Shown here piece by piece: positions 1 through 11,187 of a DNA stretch of 64,000 bases. The stretch's first letter is position 1. Each line of letters begins with the position of its first letter. This DNA comes from Nissolia schottii (taxonomy: Eukaryota; Streptophyta; Magnoliopsida; Fabales; Fabaceae), in contig QANU01077598.1 of NCBI GenBank assembly GCA_003254905.1, forward strand, positions 402,065-466,064, read 5' to 3'. The position numbers were made by a program, and so were the translations under genes. Below the pieces are notes generated by a model that searched no databases, had not been told where the DNA came from, and saw nothing but the letters and a program-made list of their open reading frames with translations.

Positions 1-69
1 TGTTTAGCAAAATGACAATGAAGTAAATCAACAAAGCAAATCAATAATATGATATTATGTTTCCCTTCC

Positions 70-114
70 TTAGATTTTCAGAAGACAAAAATTAATATAT
101 ATAATAAATAATAA

Positions 115-167
<53 letters not shown>

Positions 168-279
168 CAATTAATACCAGGTAAGCCTTCACTTCTCGTG
201 AACCAGGAAGCCTTGCTGCATCAACTTCGTGAGAGGCTGCTATGCACAAACTTAGAACTATGAGAAAAAGCAACGTCAT
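70..279 (-). CDS. 5' exon of a small secreted protein, unrecognised, partial
   Basis: An open frame starts with ATG at 279-277 on the minus strand. Its first 20 or so residues form a clean hydrophobic signal sequence (LLFLIVLSLCIAA) followed by a short polar stretch containing AARLPGSREVK. The coding part probably stops near position 172, where a GT donor (CTG then gtatta) precedes intron-like TAA-repeat DNA; the leucine-rich tail of the open frame is only that repeat being translated. A TATA-like stretch (tatatata) lies about 70-80 bases upstream, near 345-360. The rest of the gene would lie left of the window. The shape, a signal peptide followed by a short polar exon, suits a secreted peptide precursor, but I do not recognise the family. 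The call depends on one exon only. Confidence 0.38.
114..166. repeat. (TAA)n microsatellite
   Basis: About 17 perfect TAA/AAT triplets, lying just downstream of the proposed first-exon donor of the left-edge gene, so probably intronic. Confidence 0.9.
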
Positions 280-1467
280 CTATCTGAATATTGTTGGAGT
301 CAAGATAATCTTGAAGAAATACTAGTATATATTATTTCATTTGTAAGTATATATACAGAGATATAGTATGTATATATATGCCCAAGGAAACGTTTCCTAA
401 AAAATATTTTGTTAGCAAAACATTAAATTATAAGAAATACACCACATTTTAATAAATACAGAATCTAGTAAAGTAAAAGTAAAGGAGAAAAGAGTTATAG
501 AATGAAAAAGGAAAAGTATCTTAAAAAATATCTTTTATTTAATGTTAAAATTATAGAATTGATAAGTTTTTAATGTCTTCTTAAAAATTATTGGGTTAAG
601 TGTCAACTTAATTTTTAAAAATTGAATTCATAGTTTAAGTGGTCCTTTAAAAAAGTGCTAACTAAATTACTCACATTAGTCCCTTTGTCTAATTGAGTCA
701 TGATGAAAGACGATGTGACCATTAATTAATTGTGTCATTTTCTCTTTCCCCTCTTCTAGTTCTAGTCATCCCTACTCATCACTAACCCTACCACCACTCG
801 TTATCTTCATCATTTTCTTCTTCCCTTCTTATCACCAACCGCACACTTATCTTACTACCATCCCCACGTTCACCCAACACCCCCACCCTACCACCACCAG
901 CCCTGCCACCCCAACCACCTAGACCAACCACCAACTCCACGACCACTCTACCACCACTAGTCCTGCCACCAACTCCGTATAACACCACCACCACTACACC
1001 TCATTCTTCTTCTTTATCCTCCTCCTCACCCCATTGTCTCTTCCTCAAAACGACAGACCCACCACTACCCACCTCTCCTTCTCCTCCTAACAATCCTCAT
1101 CCTCAACCCTTCTTCCACCACCAATAGAAAATAGTAGACAAAAACAATCACCTTCCATCATTCTTATGTAACAACCTCAAGATTATTACCAGGATACAAT
1201 TGACTAGTTCTCTTACGAAAGCCTCTTAGAAACGTTTTTTCATAAAAACATGCATTTTCACTTCAATTAAAAATAAATAAAAATGTCATTTTTCTAAATG
1301 AACATAAACTCTTTGCAATAAATATAAATATACTTGTAAAATACGTGATTGGTCCTAAAATCATGCCTGTATACAATTGGAGCACTCTAGACATTGACTC
1401 GATTACAAATTTATAATAAACTAGCTAATTCTAACATGCCCTATGAATAGCTTCACCTCAAGGTGAT

Positions 1468-2890
1468 TGTTAAGTACCATATTTTAGTATTTTTACAAGT
1501 TAAAATAATACATTTTTGCTTTATTTTCCATGTATTTTAGAACCAATTTCCCACATTTGTAAGATTTTTGCATAAGTAAAAGATGGATACAAATGGTATA
1601 AAAGAATGAATTTTACAGAGAAAAATCTCACAAAAGAAAGGAGCAGCGGACAAAGGAAAGAAGAAGCAAAACAAAGCACTGAGGAAGAATCAGAGAAGCA
1701 AACCGCTCAGCGGTCCCATAAGCCGCTCAGCGGCCTAGTCCTTCAAAGTGAAGTAACTTAAGGATGAAGCAACCTCTGCATGCCACCTTGCAACCTCTGC
1801 AGCCGCCCTAACACCGCTCGGCGCTTTGCATGCCGCTCAGCGGTGACAAGATAATGTCAGAGCAGAGTCATCTTTCATAAAAGAGAAGACTTCAGGGTGA
1901 AGAAAGTTGCGCCTCTTAGCGGTTCCCTGAGGCCGCTCAGCGGCCATCGTGAATTTTTCCTATAAATAGGGCCCTACATTCAGCATTCATAACCACTTCT
2001 CCTATTTAGAATTCTCTCATATAGAATCCGAATTAGTGTGTTTTAACAACAAAGAGGAGATTAGAGAAGGAGCCAAGAGTAGTCAAGGAAGCACGGTGGT
2101 CCTTGTCATGACGGCGTGAGAACGTGTCATGGTGAGTGTCCATCACCTTGCCTCTGAGATTTCCTCTTGTAAGATGGATTTATAATCCTCTTGTTGTTGG
2201 GATTTTCATAAATGTTATAGCATGATTGTATCCATATGACTTTTGCATGAATAAATATATCTATTTCTCTGCTTTACATGAATTAGTATTACGCTTAAAG
2301 CTTGCTCTAGTCTAGCTATTTAAACGATGTTTTGCAACTTAGTACTTGTGAGTGAAAACTACTTTGTTAAGTGGAATCAAATCAATGTTTAATTTAGTCG
2401 AATTGTTGCGAGTGAAAACTGCATCACTAAGGTTAGAATTAAATTAACTCATCTAATAAACCTAATTGCTAGAAATAAAATTAGGGTTATTAGTCGTTTT
2501 AATTAACATCTGGAATAACGTTGGTTTACTTTGTTAAGTTTGTGCAAGAAATTGACAGAATAATAAAGGAAAGTCTAATAATCTTTTCATGCTTGAAAGA
2601 GATAATTAAGATAATAACTGGTGGCGAGAAATCAAAGGAATGATAATTCATATGCATTAAGTACATGAATACAAGAAACTATAATATGAGTCAATACTCA
2701 ACAAGCTTCCTAATCTACCTCTAATTTGTTGTCATTTTATCTTTTATTTATTTTCTTTTTTGTATCTTCAAAATCAATTTACAAATCACCCACCTTATTG
2801 TTTAATTGACAAACTCAAGAATGACTTTATTCAACTCCCTGTGGATACGATTATACCCGACTATACTGCAATTGAATCCCTTGAGGATTT
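1468..2890 (+). mobile_element. LTR-retrotransposon long terminal repeat, solo or remnant
   Basis: The segment begins near TGTTAAGTACC and carries a plausible LTR promoter, TATAAATAG at 1961-1969. U3-like sequence lies upstream of it and a long leader follows, ending around the phrase ctccctgtggatac (about 2837-2850), which I recall near the ends of plant Ty3/gypsy LTRs. Four exact CCGCTCAGCGG motifs (starting 1703, 1723, 1833, 1933) and degenerate ones sit upstream of the TATA. No gag or pol open frame is present. The right boundary is uncertain. Confidence 0.42.
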
Positions 2891-2999
2891 GAAAGCTGTA
2901 AAGTAGGATATATAAAACGACGAGAGTACAAAAGAAGCTTTCAACAGTGATTGCTGACTCAAGAATTCTGATGTCGTTGTAATTGACCATGACCTTCAT

Positions 3000-4040
3000 G
3001 CGCTGCTGCTTCTACATCTTATCTTGTAGCTGGAAGGGAAGGTTGAGGGGTGAGAATTATAGGAAGAACATCAGTGAACGAACGATCACACATGACACCC
3101 ACGAGACATTTCAAAAACATGGTCATACATATGCAATACATAATAATACTATACATATCTAAATATCATGATAATGATAAAGCTTGCGCAAAAATATTTA
3201 AAACAAATGATAGTTAGGGAGGTATCTAGATAGACGAATCCAAGCATTACGGTTTAGCTATTTCTGAAATGTCTGTGCTTTACGGTATTGCCCTAATCTA
3301 CATGATACATGACACTAGGCATCACAGGTTGTCATGTCTGGGTTTTACGGTCTTATCCTGATCTACATGATACATGACACTAGGCGTCACGACATGCCAT
3401 GTTCAGACTTTATGGTCTTGCCTTAATTCTACATGAATCGTATTCTACGTTATGATCGTGCAAGGTATACCAGGGTCAACGTAGATTGTTGTTGACTTAC
3501 AGTTCTATCTTAAATCCAACTCCCATAAAACAATTTAAATAAAATAATATGATCATGATAACTGACATATATAACTGATAATTGAACTAACTGAAATAAT
3601 TGAATTAACTGACATGATTATAAGATTTGACATCCATGTACATGCACATGCAACATGATGATCTTTATGCAATAAAACAATGGTCTCATGGTAGTTCTAA
3701 AAAAGGATTTTCCATGATTTCTAAAATAATTTTCATAAGTTCTAAAATATTTTCGTAAACATTTTTCTAATGTTCGTAAATGTAATTTTAGTAAATAAAA
3801 TACACACATTTCTATAAAAGATTTTAATAAGATAATTTCATAAATGTTTTCCTAAAGTAAATCCTTATTTTTGAAAAAAAATGGCTTTTCACAAAACAAA
3901 TCATTATTTTTATAAAAAAAAGTGAAAAATACTTAAACTAAGCCATGCTTATAAAATATGAACATAAAATAATATCTAAAATAGACCATACGTAACAACT
4001 CACTCACCTGAAGTTGTTGAAGACTGACTGTCGTCCTCGC
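3000..4040. mobile_element. second LTR-like remnant inside the Mutator-like element
   Basis: AT-rich non-coding sequence with a 65-bp tandem repeat and a block near 3990-4045 (aacaactcactcacctgaag) that resembles the end of legume gypsy LTRs in reverse orientation. No coding capacity. Assigned mainly by resemblance and by its place inside a nest of elements; the boundaries are approximate. Confidence 0.25.
3269..3463. repeat. 65-bp tandem repeat, about three copies
   Basis: Units start at 3269, 3334 and 3399. The first two share atgtctg, ttttacggt and the block ctacatgatacatgacacta, ending in aggc(a/g)tcac. The third is more diverged and incomplete. Confidence 0.75.
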
Positions 4041-4615
4041 AAGCTTAGTGGAAACTCAAACAACACCACTAATTGACTCAAAATAATCTAACGGAATGAC
4101 ATTGACATCCTTTGTGGAGACAATGCTTCCCCACAAACAAAAATATTAACCTCGACAACAACCTTTGCTTGCTAGAGGCTACGTTGGGGTGGAGTGGAGA
4201 TCGGGTTTGGGTGGTGGGCGTACGGTTGACATGGTGGTGGTGGTGAGAAGAGAGTGGATAGGATAACAAAGGAAGAAGACGATGATGATGCGTTAGGGTG
4301 GATTTTTTTTTGGGGGAGGGCAATTTAAGGTTTTAAAAAAATGAAACAATGTTGTTTTGTTGAGGGCAAAATGATGTTTTGTTTAGATGGGGGCGGGAGA
4401 GAGGAAGGAGATAGAGGAGGTGGTGAATAGGAGAGAGATGATAGAAAACAGAAGACATGGCAACCAACTCAACTTTTGTTAAGAACCTCACTAATTGAAG
4501 GACTAACGCGAGAAACATTTAAACATTTTAAGGATTAAATTGACACATTATTTTTGGGGCCACTTAGGCCATGGGATCAATTTTCAAGAATGTTGGCACT
4601 TAACCCAAAATTGTT

Positions 4616-5122
4616 AGACAACAAACAAGTTATTCAAAGTTAAAATGTGAGAATACTTTAGTCATTTAAAAAGTTATTTGATATCAAGTAGATTTCACAA
4701 AAATTCTCAAACTTTATATTAAATGAGAATCAACTAGTCTTTCTGAATAACTAAAACAACCTCCCATTTTAATTTTTAAAGACCTATTTGATATTAAAAA
4801 CTTATAAAACTTAATGGTATTTCACATTGAGCTAATAACTTGAGTGTATTAAAAATTGCAAAGTATGCAGTTTTTACTATGTAAAAAATAATCATCACAA
4901 ATTTTTGTTATTGTTAGTAATTTGTTCACTTAGTATATTAGTATTTAAATTTAAAATAAAATTGTATTTAAATTTGTTCTTATAGATTTCTAAGTGTCCA
5001 AGTGCCCTTTGTTAAGAAAATCCATAACATAAAAATAGATTAAAGTGTTTTATCAACAACCTCGTAGCCTGCAATGGATAAGCCGTTTAAAATAAAAAAG
5101 CCACCTTTTTCTGGTCAGAATA

Positions 5123-5124
<2 letters not shown>
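4616..5124. other. upstream region of the aldolase-like gene
   Basis: AT-rich, without a coding frame or recognisable element. It lies between the Mutator-like element and the aldolase-like gene, so it should contain that gene's promoter. I could not pick a convincing TATA box. Confidence 0.4.

Positions 5125-5153
<29 letters not shown>
5125..5153 (+). repeat. (AGC)9 microsatellite in the 5' leader
   Basis: Nine AGC triplets plus AG end 15 bases before the ATG at 5169, probably in the transcribed leader of the aldolase-like gene. Confidence 0.9.
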
Positions 5154-5156
<3 letters not shown>

Positions 5157-5168
5157 TGTACAATAACA

Positions 5169-8100
5169 ATGGGAACTGCAACTCCAACATTGAGCCAATT
5201 GCACTCTTCTACTTCGTCCTTATGCCATCTCTCTCTTTCTTCTTCTTCTTCTCAATTGCGTGGAGGGGTTTCATGGAGAGCAGCTCAGGTTTCAGCATCA
5301 TCATCCCCACTTCACAAAACAATCTGCCACATTCACAATTCTGGTGTTATCGCTTGCCTTAGAGTCAACAGGTCTCACTTACTTACTTCTCTCTGCTTTT
5401 CATTTGAAGAATCTGTCTTTTTTTTTTTTTCAAAAAAAAAACTATAGTAAAGTGTTGAAAAAAGGGTAAGGTTTTTTTTTTATTATTATTATTATTTTTT
5501 TGTGTTTCCTGATTGTCAATTTTGGATTTTTTATTTTTGAAAGGGTACTTATCCTAGGAAATTTTGATTTTTTCATTTTTGGTGGTGGTAGTTGGGGGGG
5601 GGGGTTTAAATTTCATTGACACTGTATGATCGTTCTAGCTTGTTTTTGTGCATTGATAAGTACCCTAGTTCTTCTATGATACAAACTTTCCTTATGCTTA
5701 ACATTGGGAATGTTCTTAGATAAGAAAGTGCCCTAACTCAGCCGTAAAGGCTAATTCAAGGGGGAATATTGATATCTCTGGTGTGTGAAGTTTGCAGGAA
5801 TGATCATCCGCATGCGGCCCATTCATTGGTCTTAGGATAGGAAGGAAGAAAAAATTGGAATAGATCTTTACTGAGTGGCTGATATCATTGTTCAACATAT
5901 CATTAATGAATTCAAAATAGTGACATATTTATACACAAGAAGGCAGGCAGAAAGCAATGGAAGGAAATGAGGATGAGTCACCAATTGGTGGTTACAAGGG
6001 AATGCGAAAAAAGGAAAATGACTTATGCAAAATATCCTTGGAAATCTGGATCCGCTCTAACAATCAGATTCCTCTGGTGAAGAGGATTGGCTTTGGGTGC
6101 TTCTCTCGCCCACCGTAGACCTTGCTTCCAGAAGCTGGGATTGAATTGGGCCTTTTCGATGTAGAGATTGAAAAATGGAAAAAAGAAAGAGACAAAACCT
6201 AAAACAGCTTGTGAATTGCAATCAAAACCGTGCTTCCACATATTCCAAAGAGGAAAAGGTTTAGCTGAGAGCTCTCAGGGTGTGTTTGGTATGGGTCTAA
6301 AAATGTGGGAGAAACTTCCATGAATTTCATATGTAATTTTCACACATAAACCTCATTCATGAAAGTTCCTCCATCCATTTTTGCCCTATGCAGGGACTTT
6401 ATTAGTGATGAAAAGGAGGGATTTTTTGTTTTTTAGGGTACGTTTTGTTGGGGGTAAAAGTGAAGTTCATGAACCTCATCCATGAAAACTTCTCCCCCTA
6501 GACGTGGTTGAATTGATAACTGAGAGCTAGAATTGAGCGAGGCTTAATCAAACCCTGTAAATATGTGTTTTGATGTTTATTTAGATATGTTACAGAACAT
6601 AGATGATATGCAGTTTTGTTTTTGTTCTTTTCTTTTTCCCTTTTTTGCTTAATTGGGACAAGTTTTTGCCATGTCTAGTGTTTGTAATGGCTGAATCCAA
6701 TTTTTAATGTTGTAGTACGAGACTAATTCTCAGAAGAAACAATAACTTTTGCAGTCTGATTATTCTGGCTAACTTCATCTTTTTCACTTGAATATAGTGC
6801 AGAAGTGGCCTTGGAAGCTGGAAATGCTGCAATAGCAGGCGGCATTTCAGTTGTGAGTTGCTTTTGATATCTCTTTTATTTTGTCAATTTTTAATGAAAA
6901 GAAAAGAACTTTGAGGACGTTTACATGAATATTGAGAGAATGTTTTGGGTTCATCTAGATCGAAAGTTGCTACGCCTTATGGCATTTCGCAAGATATAAT
7001 TACTTTGTAGTCATGTGTTAAAACTTCGAAGATTACATCTAAATTTCCCTAGATCTTGTGAAATTTGGGAAAATTGAGATGCCTGATAAGCTGGATTGAA
7101 ATGGTTCTTCTTGGTCTTTATTTTGTGGAACGAGGACTAGGAGAAATGCATTTGCTTGAATATAATGTGCTCAAATCTATATTTTGATGGTGTGTTTCTT
7201 ATCATCTTTTTCTTCTCTTTACATGTAGTTGGAGATTGTGATGTCTACCCCAGGTGTGTTTGAGGTTGTTTACCTTAGCTTTTCTGCTTCCAGACTTTAC
7301 TCATGCGCAGCTTTAAAATTCACGAGCTTGTGCTCTAACTCATGAGTCTGTGTAGGTTCTACAGCAGCTGGTGAAGGAGCATCCTGCAATGACTCTAGGA
7401 GTATGCTCTAATCCTTTAATTTTCTGGATTCTCCCAACCAATCAATTCTCTTTGTTGAGCGTATACCACATGTACACACCTTAAATTTATGAATATGGAG
7501 AAAATGTCAATACATTCTCTCATTTCATTGAGTTTTAAGACTGTCTGAGTATTTCATCGCCTAATGGATATGTCTGGTTGAAACATAAATAATGATTATA
7601 ATCAAGGGTAATCCTCACTCTTTTAAATTTTCTTCCCGCTCTTCATGAGAAAGACGTTGTTGTTGTTTTTGCTGTTATCTTCGTGAATTCTCCTTAGCAA
7701 TCTAACATACAAAAGTGATTTTCTTTGGATTATTAGTACCAAAATCACAATATCCTACTCATAGAGGTTTTGGGAAAAACTTATAGTTGAGGCATTTGAA
7801 ATAGTTCTATTGTTCGGTGTTTTATGCATGCCGATAGTACATTGATATGATAGCCCCATCATCAGTTTAGAGGAATGTCCAACCTAGCTTCCTTTACTTA
7901 GTATAAGTAATATCTCCTAAATTTACATGAAGTCTCTAAATTTCTCTTGATCCATTCTTCTCTATAATACAACAACAATAACTACAAAGCCTTTTCTCAG
8001 TAAGTGGAGTCAGCTACATGGATATTGCTTGTAAATGAATCTTATTGCAGATTCTTATGATTTGTTTTAACATCATATACAATATTTGTTACATGAAATT

Positions 8101-9891
8101 ACATTCTTTTCAACGGTCGTCTGAATCACACAGATATCTGCCCTTAGGTTGGGACTGTTCTCAGGATGGAGGATGCAAAAGCTGCAATCAAAGCCGGAGC
8201 AAAATTTCTGATGAGTCCAGCAGTTGTTAAGGTTTGAAATTTTATTTATATGCTATGATGTGATGTCACATAATACTTGCCAGTGGTCGATCACAATGTT
8301 TTCTTATTTGTTTCATTTTTCTTCTTTTTCCTATTATTATTGTTGATATAATTGGCTTGAGAGATTTATTGAATGTCACAGTTTATTGGAAGTTTGTTAT
8401 TTGTGGACATGCTAGGATCTCTTACCAACCTACCTTTTTTCTTTGAACTTGTTATCAGGACATTATGTATTACAATCAGAGTGGTGAAATTTTATATATT
8501 CCTGGCGTAATGACCCCAACTGAAGTAAGTGTCAAATTTTTAGGTTCAAGACTTTTACAGATGTTTTTATTATGAACAATTTGACCTTTATTTAACCATT
8601 ATTGTATTCAATGCAGATATTGTCTGCATATGATGCAGGTGCTGAAATGGTCAAGGTAGGCCATTTTTTATTTTTGTTTACCTTGAAGAATATTGTTATA
8701 CGGGCTGAATGCATTTGTTCAATAAATATGCATTACCTGTTGCATAAAGGAATGAATGTTTTTGGTTTTCTTGCTCGGCATTTTCTCATTCCTTCCGTTT
8801 TCCATTGTCTATATCTGCTTCAGTCGGAACAGTATCTGCTAGTTTGCATACGTATAAATACCCATCTGCAAGTAATTTCCTTCTAAATTAGAAACTTTTT
8901 TCTGCTTTTCTGCTCATCTCGCAAGTTTCTTCTTTAGTATAATCTAGTGTCTAGATAGATACTTCTAAATTGGGTATTGATGCAATGAGTAGGGAAAGGG
9001 AGAAAGAGAGAAAAAAGATTGAAAGACTTGACCAGTAGATAAGTAATCATGAGATGTGAGGAATAGGATTCGAAGCATTCTTTGTATTTAGAGATCTTCC
9101 ATGTTCAATTAACTTTTCATGGAAGAGATTAAGGGTTTTATTTCACATCATAAAGATTATAATAACTGAGATCAAATTACTTTGTAACATATTTTCTGGT
9201 TAGAGTAAGTTTGGCCTCTCGGAGCTTTATTTGGAGCAACCATTTTCTTGGCATGATTTTCTGTTATCAAACTCCACCCTCCACCCTAATATATATTAGT
9301 AAATTAGTAATAACAACAAAGTGCTAGAGCTATTCATATTTTAGCTTGCTACCTATAGCTTCTTTTTCTTCAACCATAGGAGCAATGCATTAATCTTATC
9401 ATCCACTCCAATGGTTGTTGAAACTGTAAACTGGTATTAAAATTAGATTTGTCTTGATAATTTTCATTATAACCTTTTCATTCTTCTACTGATCCATATA
9501 AGCATCTAATGTGTTAATACTTTTATAATTTACCCTCTGGTGTAGGTTTATCCAGTTTCTGCACTTGGTGGATTTCAGTACATATCAGCAATCAAGAAGC
9601 CATTTCCTCATATCTCTATGGTTGCTTCTCAGGGGATAACTATAGGTAGCTTTTGCAGTTTGGTAATTTTTTTTTTCTCATTCTCAATATTTGACTATCC
9701 AATATGAGAATGACTGCATCTCTAATTTCCCTGTAGATTCTATTGAGGAATATATTTTGCGGGGAGCATCGTCGGTTGTTTTGTCAGATGCCATATTCGA
9801 TAAAGAGGCAATTGCGCAACATGATTTCGAGAAGATACGTGAACTCGCACATTCTGCTGCCTTGCTTGGTAATAAAGCTGTAAATAGGTGA
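5169..9891 (+). CDS. KHG/KDPG aldolase-like protein, probably plastid-targeted
   Basis: Nine exons join in frame: 5169-5371, 6798-6852, 7229-7264, 7356-7400, 8148-8231, 8459-8524, 8617-8655, 9546-9645, 9737-9891, giving 260 residues. Residues 1-50 are Ser/Thr-rich with few acidic residues, like a chloroplast transit peptide. The rest is a class I TIM-barrel aldolase of the KDPG family (2-keto-3-deoxy-6-phosphogluconate to pyruvate plus glyceraldehyde-3-phosphate, Entner-Doudoroff pathway). Landmarks are Glu88 in LEIVMSTPG, Thr116 in GVGTVL, the FLMSPAV strand, and the Schiff-base Lys176 in EMVKVYP followed by SALGG. Two positions differ from bacterial Eda: the substrate-binding Arg (Eda Arg49) is Ser92, and the PTGGI phosphate loop reads ASQGI (203-207). 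The actual substrate is therefore uncertain. The start is the first ATG after the AGC repeat. The exon 1 donor (CAG|gtctca) is canonical but weak. Every exon junction preserves frame. Confidence 0.88.
5716..6500. other. non-coding intron 1 sequence, possibly MITE-derived
   Basis: Inside intron 1 of the aldolase-like gene. Short open frames on the minus strand resemble nothing known. The part from about 6280 to 6500 starts with gggtgtgtttggtatggg, like the terminus of many plant MITEs, and contains a hairpin (agttcatgaacct and surroundings), but I could not pair a second terminus. Confidence 0.25.
7966..8030 (-). mobile_element. SINE-like tail fragment in aldolase-like gene intron 4
   Basis: Read on the minus strand, the sequence runs from ccatgtagctgac through an aaggctttgt block into TTG-type triplets, which is the tail of a common plant SINE. 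The same tail occurs at 25775-25860 and 32865-32945. Confidence 0.45.
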
Positions 9892-9991
9892 CAGTACTTT
9901 GCTTTCTTATATTTTACGAATGGTTTTTTTAATTAGACTGCAGCATCTATTTTGGATAATTTTGTTAGAATTTGTTAAATACATAGAATGA

Positions 9992-10125
9992 GAGTGAGTC
10001 ATGGTGAATAGTATGGTTGCTACCTTGTGACTTTAAAGTTACGGGTATGAGTATTGTAAACGTCTCTCCACTTGCAGGAATAAGACCACGCGTGGGAGTT
10101 GTGTGCACTTAGACTAAGGACCTCA
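9992..10125 (+). mobile_element. tRNA-derived SINE fragment downstream of the aldolase-like gene
   Basis: Contains atggttgctaccttgtgac, then gttacgggtatgagtattg (a decayed RNA polymerase III B box) and cctctcc-like text. This is the usual order of a plant tRNA-derived SINE head. The WRKY intron 3 fragment at 33765-33875 is a reverse-strand relative. Confidence 0.5.
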
Positions 10126-10129
10126 ATTC

Positions 10130-10896
10130 TTATAGCTCTACCTCTAATATCTATAATATGGTCCCAGTTCAAATCATAATCTTAACATACACAAGCACCT
10201 TCTGCATTTGCTTCCTCCAATTTCTCAATTTATCAGCCATTCAATGTTACCTACTTCTTTCGATTAGAAAAAGCAAGGTTCATGTGATTGCAAAAAAGAA
10301 AAGATAAAAGAAAGGACAAGTTGTACTCATCATTTTCTAAGGATCTAGGGGCACCACAGGTCAAGCAAAGAACTTAAAGCAAATTTTTTGTAAATTAGGA
10401 GTTGATGAATCCTATACAACTCACCACTCTTTATCCATATATCCATCTAAATTGAGTGACAATTTTTTTTTTTGGGTTCGCGAACTCTCTAAGAATATTT
10501 CTATTATAAATTATTTTAGATTCAGAATAAGTTAACCTGAACACATTTTAAATGAGAAGGAGAGGTGTACGTGAAAAAAATAAATTGAGAAGGAGAAATG
10601 TACCACTGAAATTGGAAAATTCGTAATAAATGATCTATTGAAATGTGAAGTGACAAGATAAAATGAACCAAAGCTTTAAAGTAACATATAATTGAAGTAC
10701 TAAAGAAAATTAGAAAAAGAAATTGTAAATTTAAATTGGGGAAGTGTTACTTCACACGGTGGTAAATGGCCATCTTCTTGAGGCCAATGGGCCATGCTTT
10801 TGGGTTGATTGGAGGTGGGTTAAATTTTTGTCACACGCCACTTGATAAGTTTGAAATTTTTTTTATACTCCCAATTATATGTATCCAAAATTTATT
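10130..10896. other. intergenic, nothing recognised
   Basis: AT-rich sequence between the SINE fragment and the hAT-type MITE. No supported gene. Confidence 0.4.
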
Positions 10897-10904
10897 AAAT
10901 TTTG

Positions 10905-11179
10905 TAGGGTTGTCAAAATGAGTTCGGTCCACGAGCCCGGTCCGTTTACCTGGTTAAATAGACCGACCAAATGTATAAAATCTAGCCTACGAATAGCAAA
11001 AGTCTGTTTGGGCCTTAAAGCAGATCAAATTAGTTTGTTTAGTGTTAACATAAGCATAACCCGCAGACTAACTCATTTACCCACATAAATAGACGGACTA
11101 AACATATAAAAATTGGTCTGTGAATATTAAAAGTCCACTTAGGCCACTGGTTAACCGGGCTGTCCGTTTGACAACCCTA
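10905..11179. mobile_element. hAT-type MITE with perfect 8-bp target duplication
   Basis: Terminal inverted repeats TAGGGTTGTCAAA (10905) and, on the opposite strand from 11179, TAGGGTTGTCAAA bound a 275-bp element. The flanks are identical 8-mers AAATTTTG at 10897-10904 and 11180-11187. An 8-bp duplication with TAGGG ends is typical of hAT superfamily non-autonomous elements. The open frame crossing it (10879-11088) is incidental. Confidence 0.85.
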
Positions 11180-11187
11180 AAATTTTG

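Larger units (their letters stand above)
593..4606. mobile_element. Mutator-like DNA element with long inverted repeats and 9-bp target duplication
   Basis: The two ends are inverted copies. The left end starts GGGTTAAGTGTCAAC at 593. The right end, read on the minus strand from 4606, starts GGGTTAAGTGCCAAC. The similarity continues, with gaps, for at least 150 bases (shared blocks around TTAAGTGG and TTAGTCC), then passes into pyrimidine/CCA-rich sequence on both sides. The flanks carry AAAATTATT (584-592) and AAAATTGTT (4607-4615), a 9-bp target duplication with one mismatch. A 9-bp duplication with long inverted ends is the signature of Mutator-like elements. I see no transposase; the interior holds LTR-retrotransposon remnants, so this is a non-autonomous or gutted copy that was hit by other elements. 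Confidence 0.6.

Noticed and set aside
788..994. Gly/Val-rich minus-strand frame
   Set aside because: It is a reading of the CCA-rich subterminal zone of the Mutator-like element; low complexity.
4078..4518. Two minus-strand frames rich in His, Pro, Ser and Leu
   Set aside because: Same subterminal low-complexity zone at the right end of the element.
8602..8886. 94-codon plus-strand frame after aldolase exon 7
   Set aside because: Only the first 18 codons are coding; the rest is read-through into intron 7.
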